A DNA stretch of 62,972 bases from the NCBI RefSeq assembly GCF_000442515.1, contig NZ_AQPH01000013.1, forward strand, positions 1-62,972. The letters are read 5' to 3'. Below are positions 55,568 to 62,972 of this stretch, piece by piece. Origin of the DNA: Magnetospirillum fulvum MGU-K5 (GTDB lineage: Bacteria > Pseudomonadota > Alphaproteobacteria > Rhodospirillales > Magnetospirillaceae). A model generated the notes under the pieces. The model saw only the letters and a list, made by a program, of their open reading frames with translations, had not been told where the DNA came from and did no database searches. A program made the position numbers and the translations under genes. Positions within the stretch are counted from its first letter, which is position 1. Each line of letters opens with the position of its first letter.

Positions 55568-55742
55568 GGTGTGGGCGCTGCCCACACCCGCCAGGGGCGA
55601 AAGCCCCTGGACCCCGATCCTTGAGCGCGCGGGCACTGTCCGCGCTTTTGAGTCCGCCTCCCTCCAAACCGCAATATCGAAACCGCCAACAGATGCGGGT
55701 CCAGGGACCGCTGGTCCCTGGCGGGTATGGGCGGAGCCCATA
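55568..55742. repeat. cluster of perfect short hairpins after the fumarase gene
   Basis: Four perfect hairpins lie in 175 bp: GGTGTGGGC/GCCCACACC (55568-55588, 9 bp), CCAGGGGC-GAAA-GCCCCTGG (55591-55610, 8 bp), CCAGGGACC/GGTCCCTGG (55701-55721, 9 bp) and TATGGGC/GCCCATA (55726-55742, 7 bp). The first could terminate fumarase transcription. The set looks like a REP-type palindromic cluster between convergent genes. Confidence 0.7.
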
Positions 55743-55750
55743 AATCTCCC

Positions 55751-56365
55751 CTAAGTCGACTCCCCCCCGCACAGCCGGGCCACTGGCGCGAAGGAGCGGC
55801 GGTGGTGGGGCGTCGGACCCTGCCGGTTGAGAGCGTCGAGATGGGCGGCGGTACCGTATCCGGCGTTCCGCTCCCAACCAAAGCCGGGATACTCAAGCGC
55901 CAGTGCGGCCATCAAGGCGTCGCGGTGAACCTTGGCCACCACCGAGGCGGCGGCAATCGAGAGAGAGCGCCCGTCGCCACCGACCACCGGATGAGCCTGA
56001 CAGGGCAGCTTGGGACAATGCGGCCCATCGATCAGGGCATGATCGATCGGAGCGTCAAGACGAAGCGCCAGGGCGTCGAAGGCGCGGCGCATCGCCAGGA
56101 AGGTTGCCTGGAGGATATTGAGGTGGTCGATCTCGGCGACCTCGGCCCGGCCGAGTCCGATCAAGGCGGTCTCGTGCAGCCGGGCAGCCAGCGCCTCGCG
56201 CCGTTTCGCGGTCAGCCGCTTGGAATCGTCCAACCCGTCATAGCAGAGCGTTGGATCAAGACGGACCGCCGCCGCGATCACCGGACCGGCCAGCGGGCCG
56301 CGCCCCACCTCGTCGATACCGACGACACAACCACCCAGCGCGGTTTCAAGAGCGAAATCGGGCAT
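55751..56365 (-). CDS. rnhB: ribonuclease HII
   Basis: RNase HII cuts RNA-DNA hybrids and single ribonucleotides in DNA. The 204-residue protein shows the signature VVGIDEVGRGPLAGPVIAAA with catalytic Asp and Glu, DGLDDSKRLTAKRRE, HALIDGPHCPKL and the SIAAASVVAKVHRD motif. It lies downstream of recA on the same strand, 75 bp away. Confidence 0.95.
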   Translation of the reverse strand: MPDFALETALGGCVVGIDEVGRGPLAGPVIAAAVRLDPTLCYDGLDDSKRLTAKRREALAARLHETALIGLGRAEVAEIDHLNILQATFLAMRRAFDALALRLDAPIDHALIDGPHCPKLPCQAHPVVGGDGRSLSIAAASVVAKVHRDALMAALALEYPGFGWERNAGYGTAAHLDALNRQGPTPHHRRSFAPVARLCGGEST

Positions 56366-56440
56366 TAAGGTCTTTCGTCACATCCACACGGGATGCAGGC
56401 CGCGCGGAACCGATCCTGGTCCCACGCAGCCTGCCCACCG

Positions 56441-57520
56441 TTACTCTTCGGTCGGGGTTCCGTCGAGATCGCCGGGTGCTGCGACCATCGCTTCGGAGAT
56501 CAGCCCGGCATTCTGGCGGATCGCCCCTTCGATTTCGGCAGCGACGTCGGGATGATCGCGCAGCCACGTCTTGGCGTTCTCGCGCCCCTGCCCGATCCGG
56601 GTGGAATTGTACGAGAACCACGCGCCGGATTTTTCGACGACCCCGGCCTTGACGCCCAGATCGACCAGTTCGCCCATCTTCGAGACGCCTTCGCCATACA
56701 TGATGTCGAAATCGACCACCTTGAACGGCGGAGCCAGCTTGTTCTTGACCACCTTGACGCGGGTCTGGTTGCCGACCACCTCGTCCCGATCCTTGATCGC
56801 GCCGACGCGGCGGATTTCAAGCCGGACCGAGGCATAGAATTTCAGCGCATTACCGCCGGTGGTGGTTTCGGGATTGCCGAACATCACACCGATCTTCATC
56901 CGGATCTGGTTGATGAAGATGACGATCGTCTTCGATTTCGACACTGACCCGGTCAGCTTGCGGAGCGCCTGGCTCATCAAGCGGGCATGAAGACCGACAT
57001 GGGAATCCCCCATCTCGCCTTCCAATTCGGCGCGGGGCACCAGCGCCGCGACCGAATCGACCACCAGCACGTCGACCGCGCCGGAGCGAACCAGCGTATC
57101 GGCGATTTCCAGCGCCTGTTCACCGGCGTCGGGTTGGCTGATCAGCAATTCGTCGAGCACGACACCCAGCTTGCGGGCATAGCCGGGATCGAGCGCATGT
57201 TCGGCGTCGATGAAGGCGCAGGCGCCACCTTTCTTTTGCGCCTCGGCGATGATGTGAAGGGCCAGGGTGGTCTTACCCGAGCTTTCCGGCCCATAAATTT
57301 CGATGATGCGACCGCGCGGCACGCCGCCGATCCCGAGCGCCACGTCCAGCCCGAGCGAGCCGGTGGAGACCACTTCGGTGTCAACCACCTGATCTTTTTG
57401 GCCCAATCTCATGATCGAACCCTTGCCGAAGGCCCGTTCGATCTGGCTGACAGCAGCTTCAAGCGCCTTTTGTCTGTCCATCGTATCCTTGTCCACGAGA
57501 CGCAACGCAGCCTGCGACAT
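56441..57520 (-). CDS. recA: recombinase RecA
   Basis: RecA drives homologous recombination and LexA self-cleavage. Start at ATG 57520 with GGAGGA 6-8 nt upstream; an upstream Met at 57595 would place the operator inside the gene. The 359-residue protein has [11 protein letters not shown], Walker [10 protein letters not shown], the [14 protein letters not shown] segment, [14 protein letters not shown], the L2 loop ([15 protein letters not shown]) and the C-terminal acidic tail. A LexA-like box lies upstream. Confidence 0.97.
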   Translation of the reverse strand: MSQAALRLVDKDTMDRQKALEAAVSQIERAFGKGSIMRLGQKDQVVDTEVVSTGSLGLDVALGIGGVPRGRIIEIYGPESSGKTTLALHIIAEAQKKGGACAFIDAEHALDPGYARKLGVVLDELLISQPDAGEQALEIADTLVRSGAVDVLVVDSVAALVPRAELEGEMGDSHVGLHARLMSQALRKLTGSVSKSKTIVIFINQIRMKIGVMFGNPETTTGGNALKFYASVRLEIRRVGAIKDRDEVVGNQTRVKVVKNKLAPPFKVVDFDIMYGEGVSKMGELVDLGVKAGVVEKSGAWFSYNSTRIGQGRENAKTWLRDHPDVAAEIEGAIRQNAGLISEAMVAAPGDLDGTPTEE

Positions 57521-57572
57521 GGCCGTCCTCCTCCTGTATCCCGAACCGGGCCTTCGTGCAACGTCGATCATT

Positions 57573-57587
57573 GTACTCCATGCGTTC
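57573..57587 (+). promoter_or_regulatory. candidate LexA (SOS) box of recA
   Basis: GTAC-TCCATGC-GTTC differs by one base from the alphaproteobacterial consensus GTTC-N7-GTTC. It lies 53 to 67 bp upstream of the recA start, where the operator is expected. Confidence 0.5.
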
Positions 57588-57691
57588 TTCGGCACAACAG
57601 CAAATGTTCACGTATTGTATCATTACCGCCGATTGACGCAGGCAGAGAAGGCTGCGATCATTGAGTGTTTTATGTTGTGGGGGGGATTGGG

Positions 57692-58375
57692 ATGACCGAG
57701 TCGATCGACGGCGCGACCGCGCCTGCGACTCTGCACAGCCCCGGCGTACTTCCGGTGCCACGGGGGCGCAACCGACTGCGCCACGATGATCGCGAGCGCA
57801 TGATCGTTGACGAGGCGATCCGCTTCTTCGCCGAGGTCGGCTTCGAGGGGCAGACCCGCATTTTGGCCGAACGCCTGGGGGTCACCCAGCCGCTGCTCTA
57901 TCGCTATTTCCCCGACAAGAACGCGCTGATCGAGCGGGTTTGCCACGAGATTTTCGAAATGTGGCAAGCGGATTGGAGCGCGCTCCTGGCGGCCCGCGAC
58001 CGCCCGCTGGACGAGCGGATAACCCGGCTGTATTGCGCTTATGTCCGGACCAGCTTTTCCCACGAACGAGCCCGGCTGTTCCTGTTCGCCACGTTACGCG
58101 ATCCGATTCTGGCCGCCCGCCACCTCTCCTATCTGCGCAGCATGTTGTTTGTCCCCCTGTGCCGTGAAGTCCGGCATGGCTTAGGGGACACAAGCGAGGT
58201 GACCCCGCGCGAGATTGATCTCGCCGCCAGCCTGCACGGAGCGATCGGCTATGCCGTTCTGTGCCGCCGCACCCTGCCCGGAACAGCCTGGAACGATCTT
58301 GACACCTCGATCGCGACATTGGTCACGACGTTTCTTGATGCATTGCGCACGAGACAGGCTGGCGTAACGCATTAA
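57692..58375 (+). CDS. TetR/AcrR family transcriptional regulator
   Basis: The 227-residue protein starts at ATG 57692 (an upstream GTG at 57665 is weaker). The N-terminal helix-turn-helix is typical: IVDEAIRFFAEVGFEGQT, LAERLGVTQPLLYRYFPDKNALIERV. The C-terminal half is the ligand-binding helical domain and gives no hint of ligand. Divergent from recA, it does not obviously control its neighbours. Confidence 0.9.
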   Translation: MTESIDGATAPATLHSPGVLPVPRGRNRLRHDDRERMIVDEAIRFFAEVGFEGQTRILAERLGVTQPLLYRYFPDKNALIERVCHEIFEMWQADWSALLAARDRPLDERITRLYCAYVRTSFSHERARLFLFATLRDPILAARHLSYLRSMLFVPLCREVRHGLGDTSEVTPREIDLAASLHGAIGYAVLCRRTLPGTAWNDLDTSIATLVTTFLDALRTRQAGVTH

Positions 58376-58458
58376 GAGCATCTTGTCGGCACGCGGTTTT
58401 TCACAAATTCTTCAGGACGCGGATTGCCTTCGCGCCGCCCTGGTGCCATTTATACTTC

Positions 58459-58962
58459 ATGGCGAAGAAGAAATTATCCGCTGTCGAGCAGGCTAAGGCC
58501 GCGGCTGCCGCGAAAAAAGGCGGCAAGTCGAAGGGTATCAATAAGGGCGTCGTGCTGGTGATTCTGGCCGCCCTGGTGCCCTTTTCGTTGCCGACGGTGG
58601 TGCTGGTTTTTTTCACCATGCTACCGACTCTGGTCGCCTGGGTGGTTGAAAAAGGCCCAAACCGTTATGCCTTTCTCTGCGTCGGCGGCCTGAACTTCGC
58701 CGGTGTGTTCCCGTATTTGTTCTCGCTGTGGTTCGGCGTCCACACCCTGGACGAATCCTTCCGGATGGTCACTGATCCGGTGATGCTGTCGGTGGCTTAT
58801 GGCTGTGCGGGAATCGGCTGGGGCCTGTACGGAATGATGCCCCCCTTGGTGGCCAGCTACCTTGCCAGCAGCAGCCAGCGCCGGATTGTTAATCTCAAGG
58901 CGGCCCAGGCCAAACTGACTGAAGAATGGGGCGAAGACGTCGCCAAGAAGCAGACGCCCTGA
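58459..58962 (+). CDS. conserved-looking membrane protein, unknown function
   Basis: The 167-residue protein has a basic lysine/alanine-rich start (MAKKKLSAVEQAKAAAAAKK), three to four membrane segments (about residues 30-62, 71-93 and 106-130) and a charged, probably helical C-terminal tail. No motif recognised. It lies 84 bp after the TetR gene on the same strand and might be its target, but nothing in the sequence shows this. Confidence 0.7.
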   Translation: MAKKKLSAVEQAKAAAAAKKGGKSKGINKGVVLVILAALVPFSLPTVVLVFFTMLPTLVAWVVEKGPNRYAFLCVGGLNFAGVFPYLFSLWFGVHTLDESFRMVTDPVMLSVAYGCAGIGWGLYGMMPPLVASYLASSSQRRIVNLKAAQAKLTEEWGEDVAKKQTP

Positions 58963-59039
58963 TCCCCCGCCTTCCTCCCATCCATCACCGCCCCGCCCTG
59001 TGACCGGACGCCAAGCGGCGTTTTAACGGCCGTAAAAAC

Positions 59040-59073
59040 AGAACCGGCCGGGAGGATGTCTCCTCCCGGCCGG
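59040..59073 (-). terminator. terminator of the porin-like gene
   Basis: CCGGCCGGGAGGA (59044-59056) and TCCTCCCGGCCGG (59061-59073) form a perfect 13-bp stem with a 4-nt loop. Read on the minus strand it is followed by TTCTGTTTTTA, as expected for termination of the minus-strand gene ending at 59110. Confidence 0.8.
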
Positions 59074-59109
59074 ACCGTCTTCACACCAAAACGCCGCAGC
59101 GTCGTGGGA

Positions 59110-60678
59110 TTAGAACTTCACGATGACCGAAGTCTCACCCAGGAGCCAGGTCTCGTCGCGCTTGCCCATGTCGCCATTCTGGATGGCCTGGTACTGGCGA
59201 TAACCGGCACCCGACTGCGCCGCAGCAAAGGCACCCGACAGAGAAATGTTGTCGGTGATGGTCCATTCGGCGACGAAATCGACTTCGCGCGCCACATTGT
59301 TCGAGGTGATGTCCCCGGCAGCTTTGCTGTACTGCGATCTCTTGTCGTAATTGTACAGGTAGCCAAGCACCGACAGCTTCAGATCATCGCGGGGATTGAT
59401 CGAGAAGTTCAGCATGTTGACGTTAACGTTGCTGTTCGAGATCACGTAATTGCCGACGATCTCGCCCATGAACCAGGTGCCGTAGCCACGGGTGGTGGCG
59501 TTGTAGAAGAACGGATCGTAAGCGGTCTTCTTGTTGTCGTTGGGGTTGCCGTCACCGCTGAAATGCGCATAGCGGTAGGACAGCTTCGGGGTCCACAACA
59601 CGTCGGACAACTGATAGCCCGGCTCGATATACCACGCGCTGGCATCGACCTTGGAGTTGGCTCGGTCATTTCTTTCGTAGACGTAATTGCCATACAGCGA
59701 GAAGTCGGGAACCGCCGGGATGAAGTTACCGCCGAGATGGACGGACAGAACGTTCATGCCTTCGCGGTTCGAGGTCACGGTGTTGGTGACGGTATAGGCG
59801 TCATTACGACCAGCCGCGCTGCCGAAGCTGAAGGGGCCATCGTTGGCGGCGTTGACGACGTTGAAGTAGGTCACGCCGGCATACCACTTGCGATCGGCGT
59901 AGGTGGTGGCGCCATTGCGGGCCGGGCCGCCTTCGACCTGATCGGCATTGCCGAACACTTCGAGGTTGGCACCGATGACCTTGGCTTTCGCCTGATCGAG
60001 GTTGACCTGGACCTTCTGCTGCGACGAATCGTTCTGCAGGTAGAAGATGTCACCACGCACCGGGCCGGACGACACCTTGGCGATGCCGGTCTGGGCAAAC
60101 GCGGTGCGCGACTGGTTCCACCAGCCACCACGCTTACCGGCGTTGTTGACGCCGTTGCTGATCAGGAAGCCGTCGCCGACGCGGAAGCTCTGACGACCGC
60201 CGGAAAGGTCCAGGCCGTCTTCGTCAAGGCCGAGACCGGTCAGAACCTTGCCCGAGCGCCAACCGGCATAGGCGTTTTCGATATCGAGCAGCACCGGGTG
60301 ACCATAGGTGGTCGAGAGCAGGCTGGCGTCGCCGTCGCCGCCAGTGGCGGTCAACTGGCCGCTGACATCACCATAGATGGTCCCGGCATTTTCGGTCTCG
60401 TAAGAGGCCTTCAATTCGGGATGCAGGAACAGCTCGCTCCACGACGGACGGCCGCTGATGCGGCGGTTGGAGGTGCCCGCAGTGTAGGAACCGGTGCCGA
60501 ACTGAGCGCCGGGAGAGGTGAAGAGCGACAGACCGCCGGTGAACGCGCCGTCGACCTTCAGACCGCCCTGCTCGTACAGGGAAACATCGGCATGCGCCGG
60601 AGCAGCAGCACAGCCGAGAACGACCGCCATGATCGCTCCGGTGATCAGACCGCGGTTGCGGAGATCGTGTCGAACCAT
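59110..60678 (-). CDS. outer-membrane porin-like protein (alginate-export superfamily-like)
   Basis: Start at ATG 60678 with a GGGGG site upstream; the open frame runs further upstream but homology and signal peptide (GLITGAIMAVVLGCAAAPAHA) support this start. The 522-residue mature protein is strand-rich with aromatic alternation (IENAYAGWRSGKVLTGLGL, GRQSFRVGDGFLISNG, WYAGVTYFNVVNAA, YIEPGYQLSDVLWTPKLSYR) and ends ETSVIVKF with the terminal Phe of barrel proteins. The GGRQ-x-F-x-V-GDGFLI portion resembles the alginate export/porin family. The substrate is unknown. Confidence 0.82.
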   Translation of the reverse strand: MVRHDLRNRGLITGAIMAVVLGCAAAPAHADVSLYEQGGLKVDGAFTGGLSLFTSPGAQFGTGSYTAGTSNRRISGRPSWSELFLHPELKASYETENAGTIYGDVSGQLTATGGDGDASLLSTTYGHPVLLDIENAYAGWRSGKVLTGLGLDEDGLDLSGGRQSFRVGDGFLISNGVNNAGKRGGWWNQSRTAFAQTGIAKVSSGPVRGDIFYLQNDSSQQKVQVNLDQAKAKVIGANLEVFGNADQVEGGPARNGATTYADRKWYAGVTYFNVVNAANDGPFSFGSAAGRNDAYTVTNTVTSNREGMNVLSVHLGGNFIPAVPDFSLYGNYVYERNDRANSKVDASAWYIEPGYQLSDVLWTPKLSYRYAHFSGDGNPNDNKKTAYDPFFYNATTRGYGTWFMGEIVGNYVISNSNVNVNMLNFSINPRDDLKLSVLGYLYNYDKRSQYSKAAGDITSNNVAREVDFVAEWTITDNISLSGAFAAAQSGAGYRQYQAIQNGDMGKRDETWLLGETSVIVKF

Positions 60679-60834
60679 AAGATACCCCCTACTGAATCTG
60701 CCAAGACTGTTCCGGCGTTTTTGCAAGGCACATGCCATCCGGGTGCCGCCGATCTTCCCCTGATTGTGGCGACATGGTGACGACCCTGCCGCTTTGCTGT
60801 GCACCGCAGATTCATACATGGTCGATTGTTGAGC

Positions 60835-60907
60835 AGGCAATCTGGAAACGCCTAAATGCCAGGCGGTCGAAATGGATTGCCTACAACCGTTGCCGATTAG
60901 CAACGGT
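60835..60907. repeat. structured spacer: nested hairpin plus second hairpin
   Basis: AGGCAATC (60835-60842) pairs with GATTGCCT (60875-60882) and encloses CGCCT/AGGCG (60849-60865). Next to it ACCGTTGC (60886-60893) pairs with GCAACGGT (60900-60907). They lie just past the stop of the surface-protein gene (minus strand) and may act as a terminator, but no T-tract is present. Confidence 0.5.
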
Positions 60908-60933
60908 CCCAACCGCCAATTTGCCCGCAAGGG

Positions 60934-62972
60934 TCAGCTTATGTGGGCGTTGTGGTCAACCAAAACCCGCACCCCATCGTTGGAATACTGGGTATAGCTC
61001 TCCTGGTGGCCATTGACGGTGACATTGACCGAGTCACCATGCTCCCACCCACCCCCCGCCAATTGGACGTGATTGGCGTCACCGCCAATCACCAAAAGGG
61101 TATGGCCGGTCCCGGTATAGGAATTGGTGCCGCCCGTCATCGCCTTCACGTGGGCGTAATCAAGCACGGCATCGCCACCGCCGGAGAGGTTGAGCAGATC
61201 GAAATGCTGCAAGGCTTCGGGGCGAATCTGCGTCGCGTCGAACAGGCTGTCGGACCCGCCGTCCCAGCGCAATTCGTTGCCGCCGACCGCGCCACCATCG
61301 ATGAAATGGAAGTCAAGCGCGGACACGCCGATCCGGTTGCCGCCGCCATGGCCGACAAAAACGTCGGCACCCCCTTTCAGCGAGACGGTTTCGTTGATGC
61401 CGGTTCCGATCAGGTAATCGTTGACCGTCTCGCCAGATGAATCGTAGGTCGCGTTCGACCCAAGCCGCGTTGCCGCATGCAGTGCGACGGACAGACCATG
61501 GCCGCCAAACAGCGGATCGACCACCAGCGTGCCGTTATCCATCCCCCGCAGGGCGGTGAAGTATCCGGCGATCGGCTGATCGGGAGCCGAGATCACGCTG
61601 ATCGGAGTGTCGAGGGTGGGATTGGCAAGGATGCTGAAAACCAGCGTGCCGCCATAGGTCAGCGCGCCCCCCTGCACCGTCAGGTGATCGCTGATGGCCG
61701 GACCGGCGAGATCGAGGGCTAGGACCGAGGAATTCCCCAGGGTCATCGCCCCCTCGACCGTCAACGTCCCGGCAGTGCCCAGACCGCCGGGGCTGAGATA
61801 GCCCTGGTTGGTGAATGTCGCATCGCTGAGATCAAGGGTACCGGTCCCGGCCAGCAGCCCATCGTTGGTGAAAGCGAGATGGGAATCGGGCGCGGAATCC
61901 GTATCGTCACGCAGCGCCAGGGTCGCATTGACGGTCAAGGTACCGCCATTGCCGAACTCTCGGGCGGTAACGGTCAAATCCTGCCCGACCGTCATCTGGC
62001 CGGAATTGCCCAGGTTATCGGCGTTGATCGCCGCGCTCCCGGCGGCATCCCCGGACACCAACAGCGTCCCGTAATTTTCCATGCCGGGGGCAACCGACAG
62101 GGCAGCGCTGTTCCCCGCCCCGGCCGAAAGCGTCAGCGTCCCGTTATTGATCAGAGTCTGATCGAACAGCACCGAGGCCGAGGCCGTGCCGCCATCGATC
62201 AGAATCTGCGCCGCCGCCGCTGTGGTCAGGGCGATTCCCACCTCGGTGGCCAGACGCAACGCCAGCGATCCGCCCGAGACCAGATCCAGGGTTCCCGTCC
62301 CGGCCAACCTTGCGCCGCTCAGGCTGATGATCCCGGCGTTGCGCAGTGTCGCGCCCCCGGCCAGGGTCAGACCGCCGCCGCTGACCGAGATCGTGCCACC
62401 GGCCTCGACCGCACCGCCGACGGTGATCGTCGCCATCGCGTCGCTACCGGACACGATCAGGGAGCCGCCGTGGCGCACCCGAACCCCGCCGATCGTGACG
62501 GAAAGAGCATCAAGATGGGTCGAAGCATTGAGGACGGCCAAACTCCCCGTCCCGCCGGTCAGGGTATTTTCGACCGCATCGGTGAAGCACAGCACCGAGA
62601 GAGACGCGGCGGTAAGGCCGTTCTCGGTCCTGACCTGAACGTGTTCGAGTCCGGCATGGGCGGTCGCGGCAACATAGGTCAGTTGGGTTTCGAACAGAGT
62701 GGCCGACCCGCCGGTCTGTGCGCTGATGCCCCAAAGCGGCGCGGGGGCGGTCTGGACGGAATCGAACGTCACCGTTACCGGTGAGGTGGATTCGGTGCCG
62801 ACCGCAAAGACCAGATCGTCCGACAGCCCGAGTTGGGGAGAAATCGCGCTGGTGATCGGCGCCGTCGTCGTCGAACTCAGCGTCGTTCCCGTCGGATCGA
62901 CCGACAAATTGCGCATCGTGACCGTCAGACTCTCCTGCCCGGTCCAATCTTGGATGGAGGGCCGAAACACCG
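60934..62972 (-). CDS. large repetitive surface/secreted protein, C-terminal part (5' end outside window)
   Basis: The frame is open to the window edge, so only the last 678 or so residues are seen. The sequence is low in Cys, rich in Gly, Ser, Thr and Ala, and made of short imperfect beta-solenoid repeats (GGTISVSGGGLTLAGGATL; AGTGTLDLVSGGSLALRL; LAGTGTLDLSDATFTNQGYL). Near the end it has a calcium-binding-like segment (SLKGGADVFVGHGGGNRIG; LNLSGGGDAVLDYAHV) and ends in a non-cleaved, hydrophobic/acidic tail (DGVRVLVDHNAHIS), compatible with a type I secretion signal. Adhesin or matrix protein is the likely role. No autotransporter barrel is present. Confidence 0.8.
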   Translation of the reverse strand, partial: VFRPSIQDWTGQESLTVTMRNLSVDPTGTTLSSTTTAPITSAISPQLGLSDDLVFAVGTESTSPVTVTFDSVQTAPAPLWGISAQTGGSATLFETQLTYVAATAHAGLEHVQVRTENGLTAASLSVLCFTDAVENTLTGGTGSLAVLNASTHLDALSVTIGGVRVRHGGSLIVSGSDAMATITVGGAVEAGGTISVSGGGLTLAGGATLRNAGIISLSGARLAGTGTLDLVSGGSLALRLATEVGIALTTAAAAQILIDGGTASASVLFDQTLINNGTLTLSAGAGNSAALSVAPGMENYGTLLVSGDAAGSAAINADNLGNSGQMTVGQDLTVTAREFGNGGTLTVNATLALRDDTDSAPDSHLAFTNDGLLAGTGTLDLSDATFTNQGYLSPGGLGTAGTLTVEGAMTLGNSSVLALDLAGPAISDHLTVQGGALTYGGTLVFSILANPTLDTPISVISAPDQPIAGYFTALRGMDNGTLVVDPLFGGHGLSVALHAATRLGSNATYDSSGETVNDYLIGTGINETVSLKGGADVFVGHGGGNRIGVSALDFHFIDGGAVGGNELRWDGGSDSLFDATQIRPEALQHFDLLNLSGGGDAVLDYAHVKAMTGGTNSYTGTGHTLLVIGGDANHVQLAGGGWEHGDSVNVTVNGHQESYTQYSNDGVRVLVDHNAHIS

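Noticed and set aside
54204-55877. 557-residue minus-strand ORF
   Set aside because: It is antisense to the class I fumarase and runs through the hairpin cluster, so it is a shadow frame.
57605-57619. Second GTTC-containing site upstream of recA
   Set aside because: GTTC-N7-GTAT has two mismatches to the SOS consensus; the site at 57573 fits better.
59056-60780. 574-residue plus-strand ORF
   Set aside because: It is antisense to the porin-like gene, which has a signal peptide, barrel pattern and its own terminator.
1-62972. CRISPR arrays, insertion sequences, tRNA or rRNA genes
   Set aside because: I saw no regularly spaced direct repeats, no transposase motifs with terminal repeats, and no tRNA cloverleaf or rRNA sequence apart from the tmRNA.

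Overview
The window reads as the chromosome of a GC-rich alphaproteobacterium, most likely from the Rhodospirillales (Magnetospirillum/Phaeospirillum-like; this placement is an inference). Supporting signs are a circularly permuted two-piece tmRNA encoding the tag ANDNVALAAAA, an alphaproteobacterial-type SspB beside it, an RNase J, an archaeal-type IorAB pair and a GTTC-N7-GTTC-like SOS box at recA.

Layout. (1) 1-10.5 kb is housekeeping and metabolism: the end of birA, coaX, RNase J, a small lipoprotein, a membrane protein, a Pat-type CoA-ligase/acetyltransferase fusion, iorA-iorB and a single-domain response regulator. (2) 10.6-16.6 kb is a minus-strand iron-uptake unit: FecI sigma factor, FecR anti-sigma factor, a TonB-dependent receptor with an STN signalling domain, a PepSY membrane protein and two small envelope proteins of unknown role. 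(3) 16.6-47.1 kb is a large exopolysaccharide plus exosortase (PEP-CTERM) island. It holds galE, a polyprenyl-phosphate sugar transferase, PrsT-like TPR lipoprotein, response regulators, a protein with two tandem PEP-CTERM units, PrsK/PrsR, a polysaccharide pyruvyl transferase, two glycosyltransferases, Wzx flippase, a hexapeptide acetyltransferase, a polymerase, a beta-helix protein, the exosortase-linked ATPase, tyrosine kinase, chain-length protein, outer-membrane barrel and Wza-type exporter, a twin-CX3C secreted protein, an exosortase fused to EpsI, two lipoproteins and a second VPLPA-CTERM protein. (4) 47.3-58.9 kb is housekeeping again: a PAS histidine kinase with a FixL-like haem-PAS signature, apt, a GT9 glycosyltransferase, purN, a DUF1015 gene, ssrA, sspB, class I fumarase, rnhB, recA, a TetR regulator and a membrane protein. 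(5) 59.1-62.97 kb holds a porin-like outer-membrane protein and the 3' part of a large repetitive surface protein that runs off the window.

How it works together. The island encodes sugar precursor supply, lipid-linked repeat-unit assembly, flipping, polymerisation and export, with a protein-sorting branch. Sigma-54-type promoters precede both PEP-CTERM genes, and each is flanked upstream by copies of GGTGTAAA-N6-TGAC at nearly the same distance (about 60 bp from the -24 element). The sigma-54 activator PrsR encoded here is the obvious candidate to bind that element.

Caution on sequence quality. Six genes between 10.4 and 34.2 kb (response regulator, PepSY protein, TonB receptor, PrsK, one glycosyltransferase, one acetyltransferase) are each broken or altered by a single-base indel at a homopolymer run. 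Every one is restored by adding or removing one base. These may be sequencing errors or genuine decay or phase variation; the sequence alone cannot decide. Most long antisense ORFs are shadows of GC-rich genes and were left out.
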